DNA from: a virus
Direction: 5' to 3' (one strand)
Length of the DNA stretch: 42,260 bases
IMG/VR virus record: IMGVR_UViG_3300019776_000960
Location: 1 to 42,260 of that record
Shown here one piece after another: positions 29,546 through 38,740 of the stretch; within the stretch, counting starts at the first letter, position 1; every line of letters begins with the position of its first letter. A program made the position numbers and the translations under genes. The notes beneath the pieces are model-generated. The model had not been told where the DNA came from. It saw only the letters and a program-made list of their open reading frames with translations, and did not search any database.

Positions 29546-30627
29546 AATGTAGTGGAGATTTTGGCAAATTTGAATTCTAATTCAATATCATCCGAAACGT
29601 CGGTAGGGTCCAGATACGTTATAGACGTAGCTGTTTTAGAAAGCTTTACTTTTTGCTCCAGCTGATAATCCCAATAAATTTCTTGTGAACTTAGTAGTTC
29701 ATCAGCAAGGTATTCAAGCCAGCCTTGTATCAGCTCTCCAGTCCGGAATAATACTTTTGTTTGTGTAGTAGTTAAATAATCAATTTGCTCAGCAGGCGTT
29801 TCAAAACTGAGATGTTCATATTCATTACTTAACGTTTTTGAGCCTAAAAAGCGAATGCTATCAAACAAACCAAAACGAGTTTTGAAGTAAAGTACTTCTA
29901 CTTCTTCAGGCGGATAATGATCGATATAATAAGTTTTTGTTTCAGAAATAATTTCATTGTTTGCTGTTAGGAAACAGTCATAACGAATTACTTCATCCCC
30001 TAAATTATAGGTTGTTTTAATTCTTTGCCATGCAGTGTTGAAAGTTAAAATATCATATTTTTCTGAAACCAAAGTTTCGGTAAAAATCACTTGTTGATAG
30101 TCTTTTTTGAAAACACGAATATTTAGCGTGAAATCAGTTACATTTTCTGAAATGTTGTTCAGAAAATATAGCCACTCTTGGCAATTACTATCTGTTAGTT
30201 TCTTTTTAGGCGAATTGCTCAAAAACTTCTTTTTCGCTCCAAGATAATTTACGGACAAATTTTGTCCGTAAACATCTTCTAAAAGTGGAGTTATGGAAGC
30301 ACTCAAAAAATGAAAATCGGCTGAAAAGCTATAAGCATTTGAGCCAAAGGGATTGGTTCTAACTTTTATCGTTTTCACCAATTTCAAATTTGCGTGTCCG
30401 TTAGTTGGTAAGTTTGATAGTTCTATCTTTGGGAATATTGAAGCTGTACTTAATACTTCCTTTAGGTTGAATTTATAGTAATCACTTATTGAGCCTGCCA
30501 ACATAGGAGCTAAAGGATTTAAGGCAGTATCACTATTAAATAATACTGCTTGGAGATACGACGCATCGCCAAAAGGGAATGCGTAATAATAGTTATTTTT
30601 TGCGAAATATACTGGTAAGTAGGTCAT
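29542..30627 (-). CDS. Tail protein downstream of tape measure
   Basis: 361 aa, beta-rich (MTYLPVYFAKNNYYYAFPFG, DYYKFNLKEV, WFLNNISENVT type sheets). Its place directly after the tape measure suggests the distal tail (Dit-like) protein, but no motif is diagnostic. ATGA-coupled to genes on both sides. Confidence 0.55.
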   Translation of the reverse strand: MTYLPVYFAKNNYYYAFPFGDASYLQAVLFNSDTALNPLAPMLAGSISDYYKFNLKEVLSTASIFPKIELSNLPTNGHANLKLVKTIKVRTNPFGSNAYSFSADFHFLSASITPLLEDVYGQNLSVNYLGAKKKFLSNSPKKKLTDSNCQEWLYFLNNISENVTDFTLNIRVFKKDYQQVIFTETLVSEKYDILTFNTAWQRIKTTYNLGDEVIRYDCFLTANNEIISETKTYYIDHYPPEEVEVLYFKTRFGLFDSIRFLGSKTLSNEYEHLSFETPAEQIDYLTTTQTKVLFRTGELIQGWLEYLADELLSSQEIYWDYQLEQKVKLSKTATSITYLDPTDVSDDIELEFKFAKISTTL

Positions 30628-33600
30628 GCTGCGGATGCGTTTGAAATGATAGATTTTACTTCGTTGGCTGCGTCCAGAATTTCCTCGGCGGTTTTGTAAC
30701 CAACTGAAAGAATAGGCGAAACTGGATTTTCAAGGTTATAATTCAGCTTGTCGATAGAGCTTTTAAGCTCACGGAAAAACTGAATTGTTTCCTGGTTATT
30801 GATAACAGAGCCGTTTGTTTGTGTGCCTGAATATGATGATGCTGAATTGCCCAAATTTATGCTTTCTCCAGCATTCATTTTTTGAATCAAAGGCAAAATT
30901 TGCGGAAAAATAGGATGGCGAACACCTGTATTATTAATCATAAATTCAGTGCCTTTTTCAGCGGCAAAGATTAAGCGTGCTTGTGGCGTAGGTTTTTTGA
31001 TGCCCGAAACCCCGCTGTTATTGTCTGGCTCTATGAAACCACCTGTATAAAATTCTGGAATTGGCGTAGCTGCTACCAAAGCGGCTTCGGCTGCTCCAGT
31101 GGCGATGATGTAAGGAATCATCGGAGCCGTAACAATCCCTGAAGCTGCACGCACTACACCACTGGCGGTATTGATAGCAATATCCAAAATGGCTTTTGCC
31201 TTATCAAAAATTGCCTGTTTGCGTTTCAGCTCCCGAACCTTGGCATCATGATTATTTTCGATTTCAAGCTTACGTTTGGTATGCTCTTCTTCCGAAATTT
31301 CATTATTTGCCAGCCTGTCATCATTGAGCTGAATTAATTGCTGATACTTTTTATCTTCTTCCGAAAGCTCTTTATCAATCCCGGATTTGATGAAAGAAAA
31401 CACAAGGTCGGAACTTACTTCAGCAGCTTTTCTTTTGAAGTTTAGCTTTGCTTCTTTTAAGTTTTCTTCCTTTGTTTTTTCCTGTTTATCCTTATCATCA
31501 GCAAGCTTTTCCTCATATTTTTCACGAGCATCCTCAAACTCTTTGCGGGTTTTAGCTTTTTCTTTCTCAGCTTCTTTTGCCAAATCGACAGAAAGCTTTT
31601 GACGTTCGGCTTCAAATTTTTGATGAATCGCTGAATGAGCTTCTTCACCAGCCGTGAAAATAGCAATCTGTTCTTCTATAATAGAAAGAGCTACTTTTTT
31701 TGCTAAAATAGTCTGTTCGTCCCCTGTATTTTCTGCTTCTATTACCTGTGCTTCGGCTAAAGTTTTAGCCGTTTGTAAAGCCTTTTCAGTTGTCTTTTTC
31801 TCAGACTCTTTTTGAATCTGCTCTTTCTGATTGATAAGCCAGCTATCTTTTGCTTTGATAGCTTTGTCGTAATCTTCCTGTAAGATGGCTTTCTCAGCCA
31901 GCTCCTTTTGCTTTTCTTCTACATACAAACGATGCTCTTCAATAGCAGCTGCTTTCTTTTTCTCAAAATCATTCTGAATGCTATCAATTTGCATTTTAGC
32001 CTCATCTGCTAAAACCTTTGCATGATTTTCTTTGCGTTTTTCAGCCAATTGTTCGGCTTTACGCTTTTCTTCATCTGAAAGATTTGAAAAATTGGTAGTT
32101 TTTGGTGGTTTTGTGTCTTCTGGCTTCAGCTTTGTTTCGGTATTAAAATCCTTGACAAGCTGTTTATTTTTAAGTATTTCAGCATTTATTTCACGAAGTC
32201 TTGCCTGAATACGGTTATAGGATTTCTGAGCTTCATCTGCAGATTTATTTACCACATTCATTCCGATCAATTCTTTAGCATAATTTCCGCTTTTCAAATC
32301 TTTGATTAGGTTTGCTCTTTCGCCTCCTAACACATTGTTAGCCATACCAATTTCTTTGATAGATGCCCACTTCAAGGCATTGTTAGCAATTTTTTGTTTT
32401 TCTATGTACTGATTCAATAGCCCAAGATTTACCGCCAAAACATTGCCATAGGCATCAAATTTAGTAGCTGCTCCCGGTGCAATAGTAGCAATCTCGTTCA
32501 TTACTTTATTTAGCTCTTTTTGGGCTTCAGCATTGCCCGAAATTTGCGGTAATAATTCATTGTAGCGTTTTATTAAAACTACTGACGAAGATTCAAGATT
32601 CTTTTGTTTCTCGTTTTGCTCAATAAATTTGTCAGTCAGATTTTCAGTGCCAAAAGCCATACTTGCCAAAATTTTGATGAATGGTGCAATGATTCCAGCT
32701 CCTATTTTGCCCAAGTTAGCCATCCATCTATCAGTTACTTTTGCTGCTTTTTCCTGATCAGCCGCAAAAGTTTCATTTTTGATATTGAACTCATCCATGA
32801 TAGAAGAAGTATCTTTCAAGGCACTGGTCGCCATCTTCATTTTGTCTGTAACCAGTTGTGTATTTTGTCCAACTTTCGACAATACTTCTGAAATTGCTGC
32901 AGAACCAATTTCAGCATCGGCTAATTTATTGGCAAATTCTGTTGCACTTCCTTTTGAAGCTGCAAAACCTTTTGCTACGGCTAAAAAAGCGGCTGAAATA
33001 TCGGTATTGACGAGTTTAGTAAATTGCTTAACACCCATACCAGCAATCTTTGCAAACTCTTCGGGTGCTGCACTGATTTTTTGCAAGATTTTTACAGTCG
33101 CCGTAGAGCCTCTTTCAGTCTGTATCGCCATTTCCTGATAAGCAGCTGCCAAACCAAGGGTTTGCCCGGCTGTTAAGCCGTAAACTTGACCAGCAGAGCC
33201 TATTCGATTAGCGATGTCGGTCACAACTGGACCAGTCGCCAAACCTTCAGCTCCAAGTTTATTTACTGCATTGGCAATATGCAATATATCATCTCCAGCA
33301 TTTTGAGTTTTAATATCAGAGAATACATTACGTAATGCTCCAAACGTGTTTGTTATTTGTTCAGCTCCGCCTTTGAACTCATCGCTGAGGGCAACTGTCA
33401 CCTTATCAGTAGATTTCAGAAAGTTGAGCATTTGGTCGTTGTCAATACCCATCTGACCCGCAATCAATATAATATCTTGTAGCTCCTTTTTGGCTGTTCG
33501 GGTATTTATATTGCCTAATTTGCTATTTAAGCTTTCAACTCCCTGTTCTGTCAAACCTGTTGTTTTACGCATATTGGCAAGCGTATCTGTCAACTTGCCA

Positions 33601-34127
33601 TAGTTGTCAATAGCCGAGAAAACAACTGTTTTGATTGAAGCCGCCAAAGTAAATAACATAGCAGCTACACCACCTGCCAAACCACCAATCAAGGCTGAGG
33701 GTCCTTGTGATTTTAATTGTTTGAATATGCTATCTGTTTGCTTTAAACCTTTGTTTCGCTCCTCTAAAACCCTTGTAGTATCTTGTATTTCCCTACGAAG
33801 TTTCTTTTCAGTTTCAGTGTAGCCCGCAGCTGCCGGAACAAGCTGTTTGTACTGAGCATGAAGGTTTTTAAGTTTGGCATTTAGTTGATTGCTATTTAAA
33901 CCTACATTGCCTAAGCTTTTGTAATGCTCGTTGAGTGCTGCGGTATTTTCTTTGATAGCAGCTTTTGTTTCACGATACTGTATTTTACCTGCCTTGGTTT
34001 TACGGTCTATTTGCTCAAGCTGTGCATTAAGATTTTGATTGGCAAGCGTCAGTTTCTGAATCTCAGAAACTGCCTGTGAAGCCTGAAAATCAGTAATTAT
34101 CTTAATTCTCTCGGTTGGTGCTGACAT
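30624..34127 (-). CDS. Tail tape measure protein
   Basis: 1167 aa. Long coiled-coil N-terminus; a hydrophobic segment (GGLAGGVAAMLFTLAASIKTV); the conserved tape-measure block (DNYGKLTDTLANMRKTTGLT... with GQMGIDND and GLAAAYQE); Lys/Glu-rich coiled coils from about 680 to 960; and C-terminal hydrophobic helices (IATGAAEAALVAATPIP). These are typical of TIGR01760-like tape measures. Sets tail length and reaches the cell during injection. Starts 26 bases before the end of the previous gene. Confidence 0.9.
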   Translation of the reverse strand: MSAPTERIKIITDFQASQAVSEIQKLTLANQNLNAQLEQIDRKTKAGKIQYRETKAAIKENTAALNEHYKSLGNVGLNSNQLNAKLKNLHAQYKQLVPAAAGYTETEKKLRREIQDTTRVLEERNKGLKQTDSIFKQLKSQGPSALIGGLAGGVAAMLFTLAASIKTVVFSAIDNYGKLTDTLANMRKTTGLTEQGVESLNSKLGNINTRTAKKELQDIILIAGQMGIDNDQMLNFLKSTDKVTVALSDEFKGGAEQITNTFGALRNVFSDIKTQNAGDDILHIANAVNKLGAEGLATGPVVTDIANRIGSAGQVYGLTAGQTLGLAAAYQEMAIQTERGSTATVKILQKISAAPEEFAKIAGMGVKQFTKLVNTDISAAFLAVAKGFAASKGSATEFANKLADAEIGSAAISEVLSKVGQNTQLVTDKMKMATSALKDTSSIMDEFNIKNETFAADQEKAAKVTDRWMANLGKIGAGIIAPFIKILASMAFGTENLTDKFIEQNEKQKNLESSSVVLIKRYNELLPQISGNAEAQKELNKVMNEIATIAPGAATKFDAYGNVLAVNLGLLNQYIEKQKIANNALKWASIKEIGMANNVLGGERANLIKDLKSGNYAKELIGMNVVNKSADEAQKSYNRIQARLREINAEILKNKQLVKDFNTETKLKPEDTKPPKTTNFSNLSDEEKRKAEQLAEKRKENHAKVLADEAKMQIDSIQNDFEKKKAAAIEEHRLYVEEKQKELAEKAILQEDYDKAIKAKDSWLINQKEQIQKESEKKTTEKALQTAKTLAEAQVIEAENTGDEQTILAKKVALSIIEEQIAIFTAGEEAHSAIHQKFEAERQKLSVDLAKEAEKEKAKTRKEFEDAREKYEEKLADDKDKQEKTKEENLKEAKLNFKRKAAEVSSDLVFSFIKSGIDKELSEEDKKYQQLIQLNDDRLANNEISEEEHTKRKLEIENNHDAKVRELKRKQAIFDKAKAILDIAINTASGVVRAASGIVTAPMIPYIIATGAAEAALVAATPIPEFYTGGFIEPDNNSGVSGIKKPTPQARLIFAAEKGTEFMINNTGVRHPIFPQILPLIQKMNAGESINLGNSASSYSGTQTNGSVINNQETIQFFRELKSSIDKLNYNLENPVSPILSVGYKTAEEILDAANEVKSIISNASAA

Positions 34128-34527
34128 TTTGTGTAGTAAGATTTACGGTGAAAGAACTTATCGTTTGTTCAATAATGTTAGTAGTGCCTACTTCCTTTAG
34201 GCTGTTTATCATCCAAAATATTTTTCGGTTGATAAGTCGCTTTTGGGGTCTGCGTGTTTTTTTGTCGGATAATGCTGCTGTGTAGCTATTTTGATTAATA
34301 CGAATACCCTGTTTCCAGCCGTTTCCTGCTCCCTGGTCCTGAAACTTTAGTGAGGAACGGTAGTCGAATGTTATTCTGAAGCTGCATTCATTCAAAATGT
34401 CAATATCAATCAATACAGTTTCGTCAGTACTGGTGTTGATTTTGTATCGTTTTATAGATTTTACAACCTTAAATTTTGTATTTTCGGCAAGCTTTTGGAT
34501 TTCAGAAGCTAAATCAAAATGTATCAT
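34102..34527 (-). CDS. Hypothetical protein before tape measure
   Basis: 141 aa, basic (KVVKSIKRYKINTSTDETV and KKTRRPQKRLINRK). The first gene of the tape-measure unit, 31 bases after the late box, and overlapping the tape-measure start by 26 bases. Possibly a tail assembly chaperone or tail completion protein by location. Confidence 0.5.
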   Translation of the reverse strand: MIHFDLASEIQKLAENTKFKVVKSIKRYKINTSTDETVLIDIDILNECSFRITFDYRSSLKFQDQGAGNGWKQGIRINQNSYTAALSDKKTRRPQKRLINRKIFWMINSLKEVGTTNIIEQTISSFTVNLTTQNVSTNREN

Positions 34528-34557
34528 ATTGCCAAATTATGCAACATGAAGTAGGTT

Positions 34558-34568
34558 CAAAAGGACAT
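34558..34568 (-). promoter_or_regulatory. Late-unit box (tape-measure unit)
   Basis: ATGTCCTTTTG on the minus strand, ending 31 bases before the 34527 ATG. The opposite strand of the box includes the ATG (34567) of the antisense small gene. Confidence 0.55.
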
Positions 34569-34866
34569 GAAAACAACCAGCGAGTTATTAGAAACAGCTA
34601 AATATTGCTTGCCAAACCCAAATCTTTATGATTTTGATAAATATTCCGTAGTTGTTTTTGATACTGAAAAGGTCAATTATAGAATACCTTGTTATAATCA
34701 AAATTTATCACATAGAACTTATGAACATATTCTTTTCAATGGTATATATTTTAAAAATATCTCTTATGAGAGGTCTATTTTTAAGGTTTTAGATTTTGAG
34801 AAAATTTCAATTACTGAAGGTGAAAAGACAATTTTTCAATGGGATTTAATAGGAATAAGAAGATAA
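34567..34866 (+). CDS. Antisense-oriented small gene (moron-like)
   Basis: 99 aa, MKTTSELLETAKYCLPNPNL, acidic and Tyr/Phe-rich; family not recognised and unrelated to the gene at 7419. It faces against all neighbouring late genes and ends at a strong terminator, exactly at a boundary between two late units. Confidence 0.6.
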   Translation: MKTTSELLETAKYCLPNPNLYDFDKYSVVVFDTEKVNYRIPCYNQNLSHRTYEHILFNGIYFKNISYERSIFKVLDFEKISITEGEKTIFQWDLIGIRR

Positions 34867-34904
34867 AAAGCCAAAGCCCGCAATTTGCGGGCTTTGGCTT
34901 TTGG
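34866..34904. terminator. Very strong bidirectional terminator
   Basis: A 16-bp stem AAAAGCCAAAGCCCGC / GCGGGCTTTGGCTTTT around AATTT. It ends the plus-strand small gene and, in the other direction, the lysis unit. Confidence 0.92.
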
Positions 34905-34925
34905 GTAAATGTCTTTTTTGTTGAA

Positions 34926-35282
34926 TTACCGTATCGATACGGCTGGTGGGTCGTTGCCTGTCCTAATTTCACGATTATAACCCGAATAGGAAGTAATGTG
35001 TATCGCAAAATTGCACAATATCAAAACTAATAGCGTATTAATAGTTGGCTTTGATATTTGCCCCCCGGAACTGGAGCTGAATACTTTTGCTACACCTAAC
35101 AAAAAGGCAACTGAGCCTAAAATACTGTTGAAGGTGCTTACACACTGCTGACAGTCGATGTCGCCGAAGAATTTCAATAATTCAGGTCCAGAGGTATTGA
35201 CTAATACCAATAGAGCAAAAATCAATGAAAGAACATTTGACAGCCATGCTGGGGCCGCCTTGAAAATGTTGGATAGTTTCAT
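34926..35282 (-). CDS. Holin-like membrane protein (three spans)
   Basis: 118 aa with three hydrophobic segments: about 13-30 (WLSNVLSLIFALLVLV), 50-67 (ILGSVAFLLGVAKVF), 82-98 (INTLLVLILCNFAIHI). The number of spans and place next to the lysis genes fit a holin or a holin antagonist. Overlaps the upstream gene by ATGA. Exact family unknown. Confidence 0.6.
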   Translation of the reverse strand: MKLSNIFKAAPAWLSNVLSLIFALLVLVNTSGPELLKFFGDIDCQQCVSTFNSILGSVAFLLGVAKVFSSSSGGQISKPTINTLLVLILCNFAIHITSYSGYNREIRTGNDPPAVSIR

Positions 35283-35476
35283 TTTGATTTGGGGGTTTGG
35301 TTTTCGGGGAAATAATGTTTCAAAAGCCTAATCACCAGATAGCCAGCAATGGCACAAATGATAGATTGTAGAATTGCCCAAAAGTCAATGTGCGTAATAA
35401 AGCACTTGATAATTGAAACAATAAAAGCAATGATACCTCCGTACATTGAATCGCTGTCATGGTGTTGATTTTTCAT
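35279..35476 (-). CDS. Second holin-like protein (two spans)
   Basis: 65 aa with two membrane spans: about 13-29 (GIIAFIVSIIKCFIT) and 32-52 (FWAILQSIICAIAGYLVIRLL). A short, two-span protein with a charged end is the class II holin shape. Coupled to both neighbours by ATGA overlaps. Confidence 0.6.
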   Translation of the reverse strand: MKNQHHDSDSMYGGIIAFIVSIIKCFITHIDFWAILQSIICAIAGYLVIRLLKHYFPENQTPKSK

Positions 35477-35934
35477 TTCCCGTGTAGATTTTTAATTAGG
35501 GTATAAAGTAACAAAACGATAAAAAAAGCAAAAAGGACATGGAAAGCATACTTCCAATTTGGTGATACTCCGAAAGTCGTTTTGTAAATTTTGTATTGTT
35601 TTGTTAAAATAGTTTGTGAAACACTATCACAATCAGCCCGAACAAAAGTGTTGTCTTTTGTTTTTTTGATGGACAATCTGGCTCTACCGATTTTGATAGT
35701 AGGAATCACATTAACCCAATTGGTATCGTTCACAAATGAAAGAACAATTGAATCGTGTGGAACGATTAATTTTTCATACTTCTGATAAACGACAGTATCG
35801 GGTTTTGATAACTTACTGGCATACTTATCTACACATTTCTGATAAGTAACACAGGAGTTGAGCATCAGAGCGATGCAAAGGGCAAAAAGGAGCAAAAGCA
35901 ACTTTGCGAAATTTGAAACAGTGAATAATTTCAT
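35473..35934 (-). CDS. Unimolecular spanin (u-spanin) candidate
   Basis: 153 aa. The N-terminus (MKLFTVSNFAKLLLLLF...) has a Sec signal ending in the lipobox LNSC, with lipid-carrying Cys at 28. The C-terminus has one membrane helix (about 127-146, FHVLFAFFIVLLLYTLI). A lipoprotein anchored in both membranes is the u-spanin arrangement known from phage T1 gp11, which disrupts the outer membrane at lysis. It lies between the M15 endolysin and two holins. The start overlaps a TAACACCTATG motif. Confidence 0.72.
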   Translation of the reverse strand: MKLFTVSNFAKLLLLLFALCIALMLNSCVTYQKCVDKYASKLSKPDTVVYQKYEKLIVPHDSIVLSFVNDTNWVNVIPTIKIGRARLSIKKTKDNTFVRADCDSVSQTILTKQYKIYKTTFGVSPNWKYAFHVLFAFFIVLLLYTLIKNLHGK

Positions 35935-35939
35935 AGGTG

Positions 35940-36353
35940 TTATTTTTTTAGATTTTTGTTCCAGCCTATTAATTCAAAGTGAGGGCGGTCTGGCATGGAA
36001 ATGAACGTTCCTCCCCATTTAATTTTTGTTGCATACTTTTCTAAGAGAATAGCTGCAAAATTTTTAAAATGCTTTTCGTTCCAGTCAAGCATATTACCAC
36101 TTTGAAAAGCGATGTCAAAAGCTTTAGATAGTAGCTGATTGTGTGGGCTTTGTCCAGCCCTGGCATTTGTAACTATTTTGCCCAGTGCTGTTCGTCCTTG
36201 AGCAAACAAAGCGTTTTGTTCGGCATTGCTACGGTAAGTACAAGTAATAATAGGTGTAGGCCCCGAAGGAAATTTTTTTGTAAATTCTTCTTTGGTAGCC
36301 TTAAAAGCTTCGACCAGTACTGGGTCTAAATCTTCTAATTTGCGTGATGGCAT
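35940..36353 (-). CDS. M15-family endolysin (L-Ala-D-Glu / VanY type peptidase)
   Basis: 137 aa. Metal-binding motifs: SPH71-N (normally SxHxxGxAxD) leading to AFD80IAF, and PH125FEL. The fold matches phage M15 endolysins such as Ply500 and T5 Lys. The first motif has two extra residues between His and Asp compared with the usual spacing. Cuts peptidoglycan stem peptides; release depends on the holins downstream. Confidence 0.82.
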   Translation of the reverse strand: MPSRKLEDLDPVLVEAFKATKEEFTKKFPSGPTPIITCTYRSNAEQNALFAQGRTALGKIVTNARAGQSPHNQLLSKAFDIAFQSGNMLDWNEKHFKNFAAILLEKYATKIKWGGTFISMPDRPHFELIGWNKNLKK

Positions 36354-36357
36354 AGTA

Positions 36358-36858
36358 TTATTCCCAATCGGAATTGTTTAGGTGTGAACTATAATTTATT
36401 TTTTCAGACAGTGTAAACATTACATCTACGCCTGCTGCATTATCTGGTAGTCCTTTTAGATTTTCGATTTTGAAAGCTTCTCTGGAAAGATTGACTTTTT
36501 CAAAAAGAAACAAATTTTCTTCCTGAATCTCTCGCAGTTTTGCCCAAAAGCTCAAGCCTTTGCTTTTGGCTTGTGCAATTGCCAAATCAATGTCTGCCTG
36601 AGTGCCATCCGTGGCACGAATTATCAAAAAGCTTGTTGGATGATTGATTTCATCAGCTCCAGCACCGTAAGGAATAGATAGGTCGGGACGACTGAGCAAC
36701 AAGCAAAAATTAGTAATATCAATATTAAAAACTGATAAATCAGTCAGATGATCAGGGTCATAAGGATGAAATCTTTTGAGCCTTGAGGTCGGATTATGTC
36801 CAATAATAGGCTTCTGAGACAATTGCTCAAAGAATTCTCTATACGCTGTTTCGGTCAT
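36358..36858 (-). CDS. Hypothetical head-tail connector protein
   Basis: 166 aa, MTETAYREFFEQLSQKPII..., no recognised domain. It sits between the connector genes and lysis genes, in the position where tail-completion proteins often lie. ATGA overlap with the upstream gene. Confidence 0.45.
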   Translation of the reverse strand: MTETAYREFFEQLSQKPIIGHNPTSRLKRFHPYDPDHLTDLSVFNIDITNFCLLLSRPDLSIPYGAGADEINHPTSFLIIRATDGTQADIDLAIAQAKSKGLSFWAKLREIQEENLFLFEKVNLSREAFKIENLKGLPDNAAGVDVMFTLSEKINYSSHLNNSDWE

Positions 36859-37670
36859 GGTGTAGGCGTTTGGGTTTTAAGTTCTTTTAGGGCCTTTAGC
36901 TTCATCTCGTGTGCAAATAGGCAATCCCAAAGGGCTGTATTGCCAACAGACTGGTATTTTGTAGGGTCGTTATTGGCTAAAATATGAATAGTATGCCTGT
37001 AAGCTTCAGCAATATCTGTACTACCGCCTGAGCCTTCTGATTTAGGAAAGGTTAGCGGAAAAGATGAGAACACAAAACCACGTACATTTTCGTAGTAGTG
37101 GAGTATAGCCATTCTGGTAAGCTCATCAAAAGTATTGTTACCTACGCCAGTGTACAGGAGCTGAATAATTTTAGTCAATGCCTCTGGTTGCTTATTCAAA
37201 TAATCGGAATAGGCTTCCTCAGCTTCGGAAAATTCTAACAAAGAAAAATCTGCAAGGGTGTCCGCTCGTGCAATTGCAGGTTTTAACATGCCAAATTGAT
37301 AGATTTTTTTGTGTGGATTAACGACCAGCGGACTTTCGTCATTGAAAAAGAAACCCGTACAATGATCAATGGCATCATACAGTGATTCAATATCCAGTTT
37401 TTCAATTTTGATGAATTTTGGAAAGAAAATTCCCAAAATGGGAAAAATGTATTCGTTTTTAAGCAAAAACCATCTGAACCACCAAATATTTTTCAGGTTT
37501 TTGGGATTATCCAAAAGAGCAAAAAACAGCAATAATTTAGCTTTTGAGCTATCGTTTTGATGTGCAACCTGAACCAAAAGGCGGTATTGTTTCGCCGTTA
37601 GCGAGTTTATGTTCGCAGGCAAAAAGAAAAGCTTGTCTTTGATATGTATTTTGTTGAATTGCATACCCAA
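36855..37670 (-). CDS. Hypothetical connector-region protein
   Basis: 271 aa, helical. The first ATG is 37670; the next, 37664 (MQFNKIHI), gives 30-base spacing to the late box, close to the 31 bases seen in other units. The block KQYRLLVQVA and the acidic middle do not match a family I know. First gene of the lysis unit. Confidence 0.5.
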   Translation of the reverse strand: MGMQFNKIHIKDKLFFLPANINSLTAKQYRLLVQVAHQNDSSKAKLLLFFALLDNPKNLKNIWWFRWFLLKNEYIFPILGIFFPKFIKIEKLDIESLYDAIDHCTGFFFNDESPLVVNPHKKIYQFGMLKPAIARADTLADFSLLEFSEAEEAYSDYLNKQPEALTKIIQLLYTGVGNNTFDELTRMAILHYYENVRGFVFSSFPLTFPKSEGSGGSTDIAEAYRHTIHILANNDPTKYQSVGNTALWDCLFAHEMKLKALKELKTQTPTP

Positions 37671-37693
37671 AATTCAGTGTTTGAGCTGATTTT

Positions 37694-37704
37694 GAAAAGG
37701 ACAT
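37694..37704 (-). promoter_or_regulatory. Late-unit box (connector/lysis unit)
   Basis: ATGTCCTTTTC on the minus strand, 24-30 bases before the possible starts of the next gene. The upstream stretch TAATTTTTT is also found before the 7390 box, with the same distance to the box. Confidence 0.55.
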
Positions 37705-37737
37705 AAAAAATTAGCCCTTGTATCATTACAAGAGCTA
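37705..37737 (-). terminator. Terminator before the connector/lysis unit
   Basis: TAGC(c)CTTGTA / TACAAG(a)GCTA stem with one mismatch, followed on the minus strand by GGCTAATTTTTTA. It separates the DUF6712 gene from the next unit. Confidence 0.55.
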
Positions 37738-37810
37738 TAAAGTTTTAAAATCTGCCTAATTTCTCGTCAATTGCACAAAATTTCGTCAAACCTTGTACGA
37801 TTAGAAGAGT

Positions 37811-38740
37811 TTAAAACCAAACTGCCGTAGTAGATTTTACGGTGTCCATCTGGTTAGGATTACCTGTAAAGGTTGGATATTCAGAAAAATCAGAAAGGTT
37901 GGCTCTAATAAAATCAAGAGCATCGTTCAAAATCCTCTCAGCTTTTGCTTGTTCTGCTTGTATTCTATCATCAATGCTTAATTTGGGGGCTGTTTTGTAG
38001 GATTTTTGTCCATTTGCTCCAGTATTATCAAACTGGAGTACAGTATCATATTTTCCTAAAATCACCATTAAGCCGGGCAAACCATCAGCCATTGCAAAAT
38101 GTGCAATTGCAGGGATTAGGTACTTATTCAAAAGCTCTGCTTTTTTGCCTGTTGGCGTAGCTGCTTTCAAAGCCGTAAATAGCGGTTCTGAAATGGCAGA
38201 TTTGATGATAAAATCTTCAACATAGCGAATAGAAGTTCGCAAAGTGATAAACAATCGACGGCTATTCCCGATTTCACAATTTTTCTGAAACTGCTCTACC
38301 GTTTTGATGAACAATTCATTGAAAACGCTGTATTTGGCTGAATTTGTCCAAGCTTCAGGCTTTGTTTCCTCTAAAATAGCAAATACGTTCTCCAGCTCTT
38401 CCATTGCGGTATTGTAGCAAGCAATACGCAAGTTTTCAACATCTTCAGGTCGTGCAGGGCCTTCGGTTGTAGTTTTTGTTTGCGTAGCTCCAGTATTAGA
38501 TACTCTTACGCCTGCATAAGGCAAGTGCAAGAAGAAAGCATAATTATAGATAGCATTTTTCAGCATATCTTTCATGTCATCATCTTCTCCAGTAATAAGA
38601 GTTTCATAGAAAGCTTTTCCAAGCCATTTTTCGGCTAAATCTCTTTCTGCCTTTCGTATTTTTGAAAGGAAGTTTGTCAGATTAAAGGCATTTGCAACGG
38701 GTACATACGATTGCAATTCTACTAAGGTTGCTGTTGTCAT
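37811..38740 (-). CDS. DUF6712-like head-tail adaptor
   Basis: 309 aa, MTTATLVELQSYVPVANAFN with a helical bundle from residue 25 (FLSKIRKAERDLAEKWLG). This pattern matches DUF6712, which follows the portal gene in many Bacteroidota phages and is believed to be a connector protein. ATGA-coupled to the portal gene. The 140-base gap after it holds a terminator and late box. Confidence 0.7.
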   Translation of the reverse strand: MTTATLVELQSYVPVANAFNLTNFLSKIRKAERDLAEKWLGKAFYETLITGEDDDMKDMLKNAIYNYAFFLHLPYAGVRVSNTGATQTKTTTEGPARPEDVENLRIACYNTAMEELENVFAILEETKPEAWTNSAKYSVFNELFIKTVEQFQKNCEIGNSRRLFITLRTSIRYVEDFIIKSAISEPLFTALKAATPTGKKAELLNKYLIPAIAHFAMADGLPGLMVILGKYDTVLQFDNTGANGQKSYKTAPKLSIDDRIQAEQAKAERILNDALDFIRANLSDFSEYPTFTGNPNQMDTVKSTTAVWF

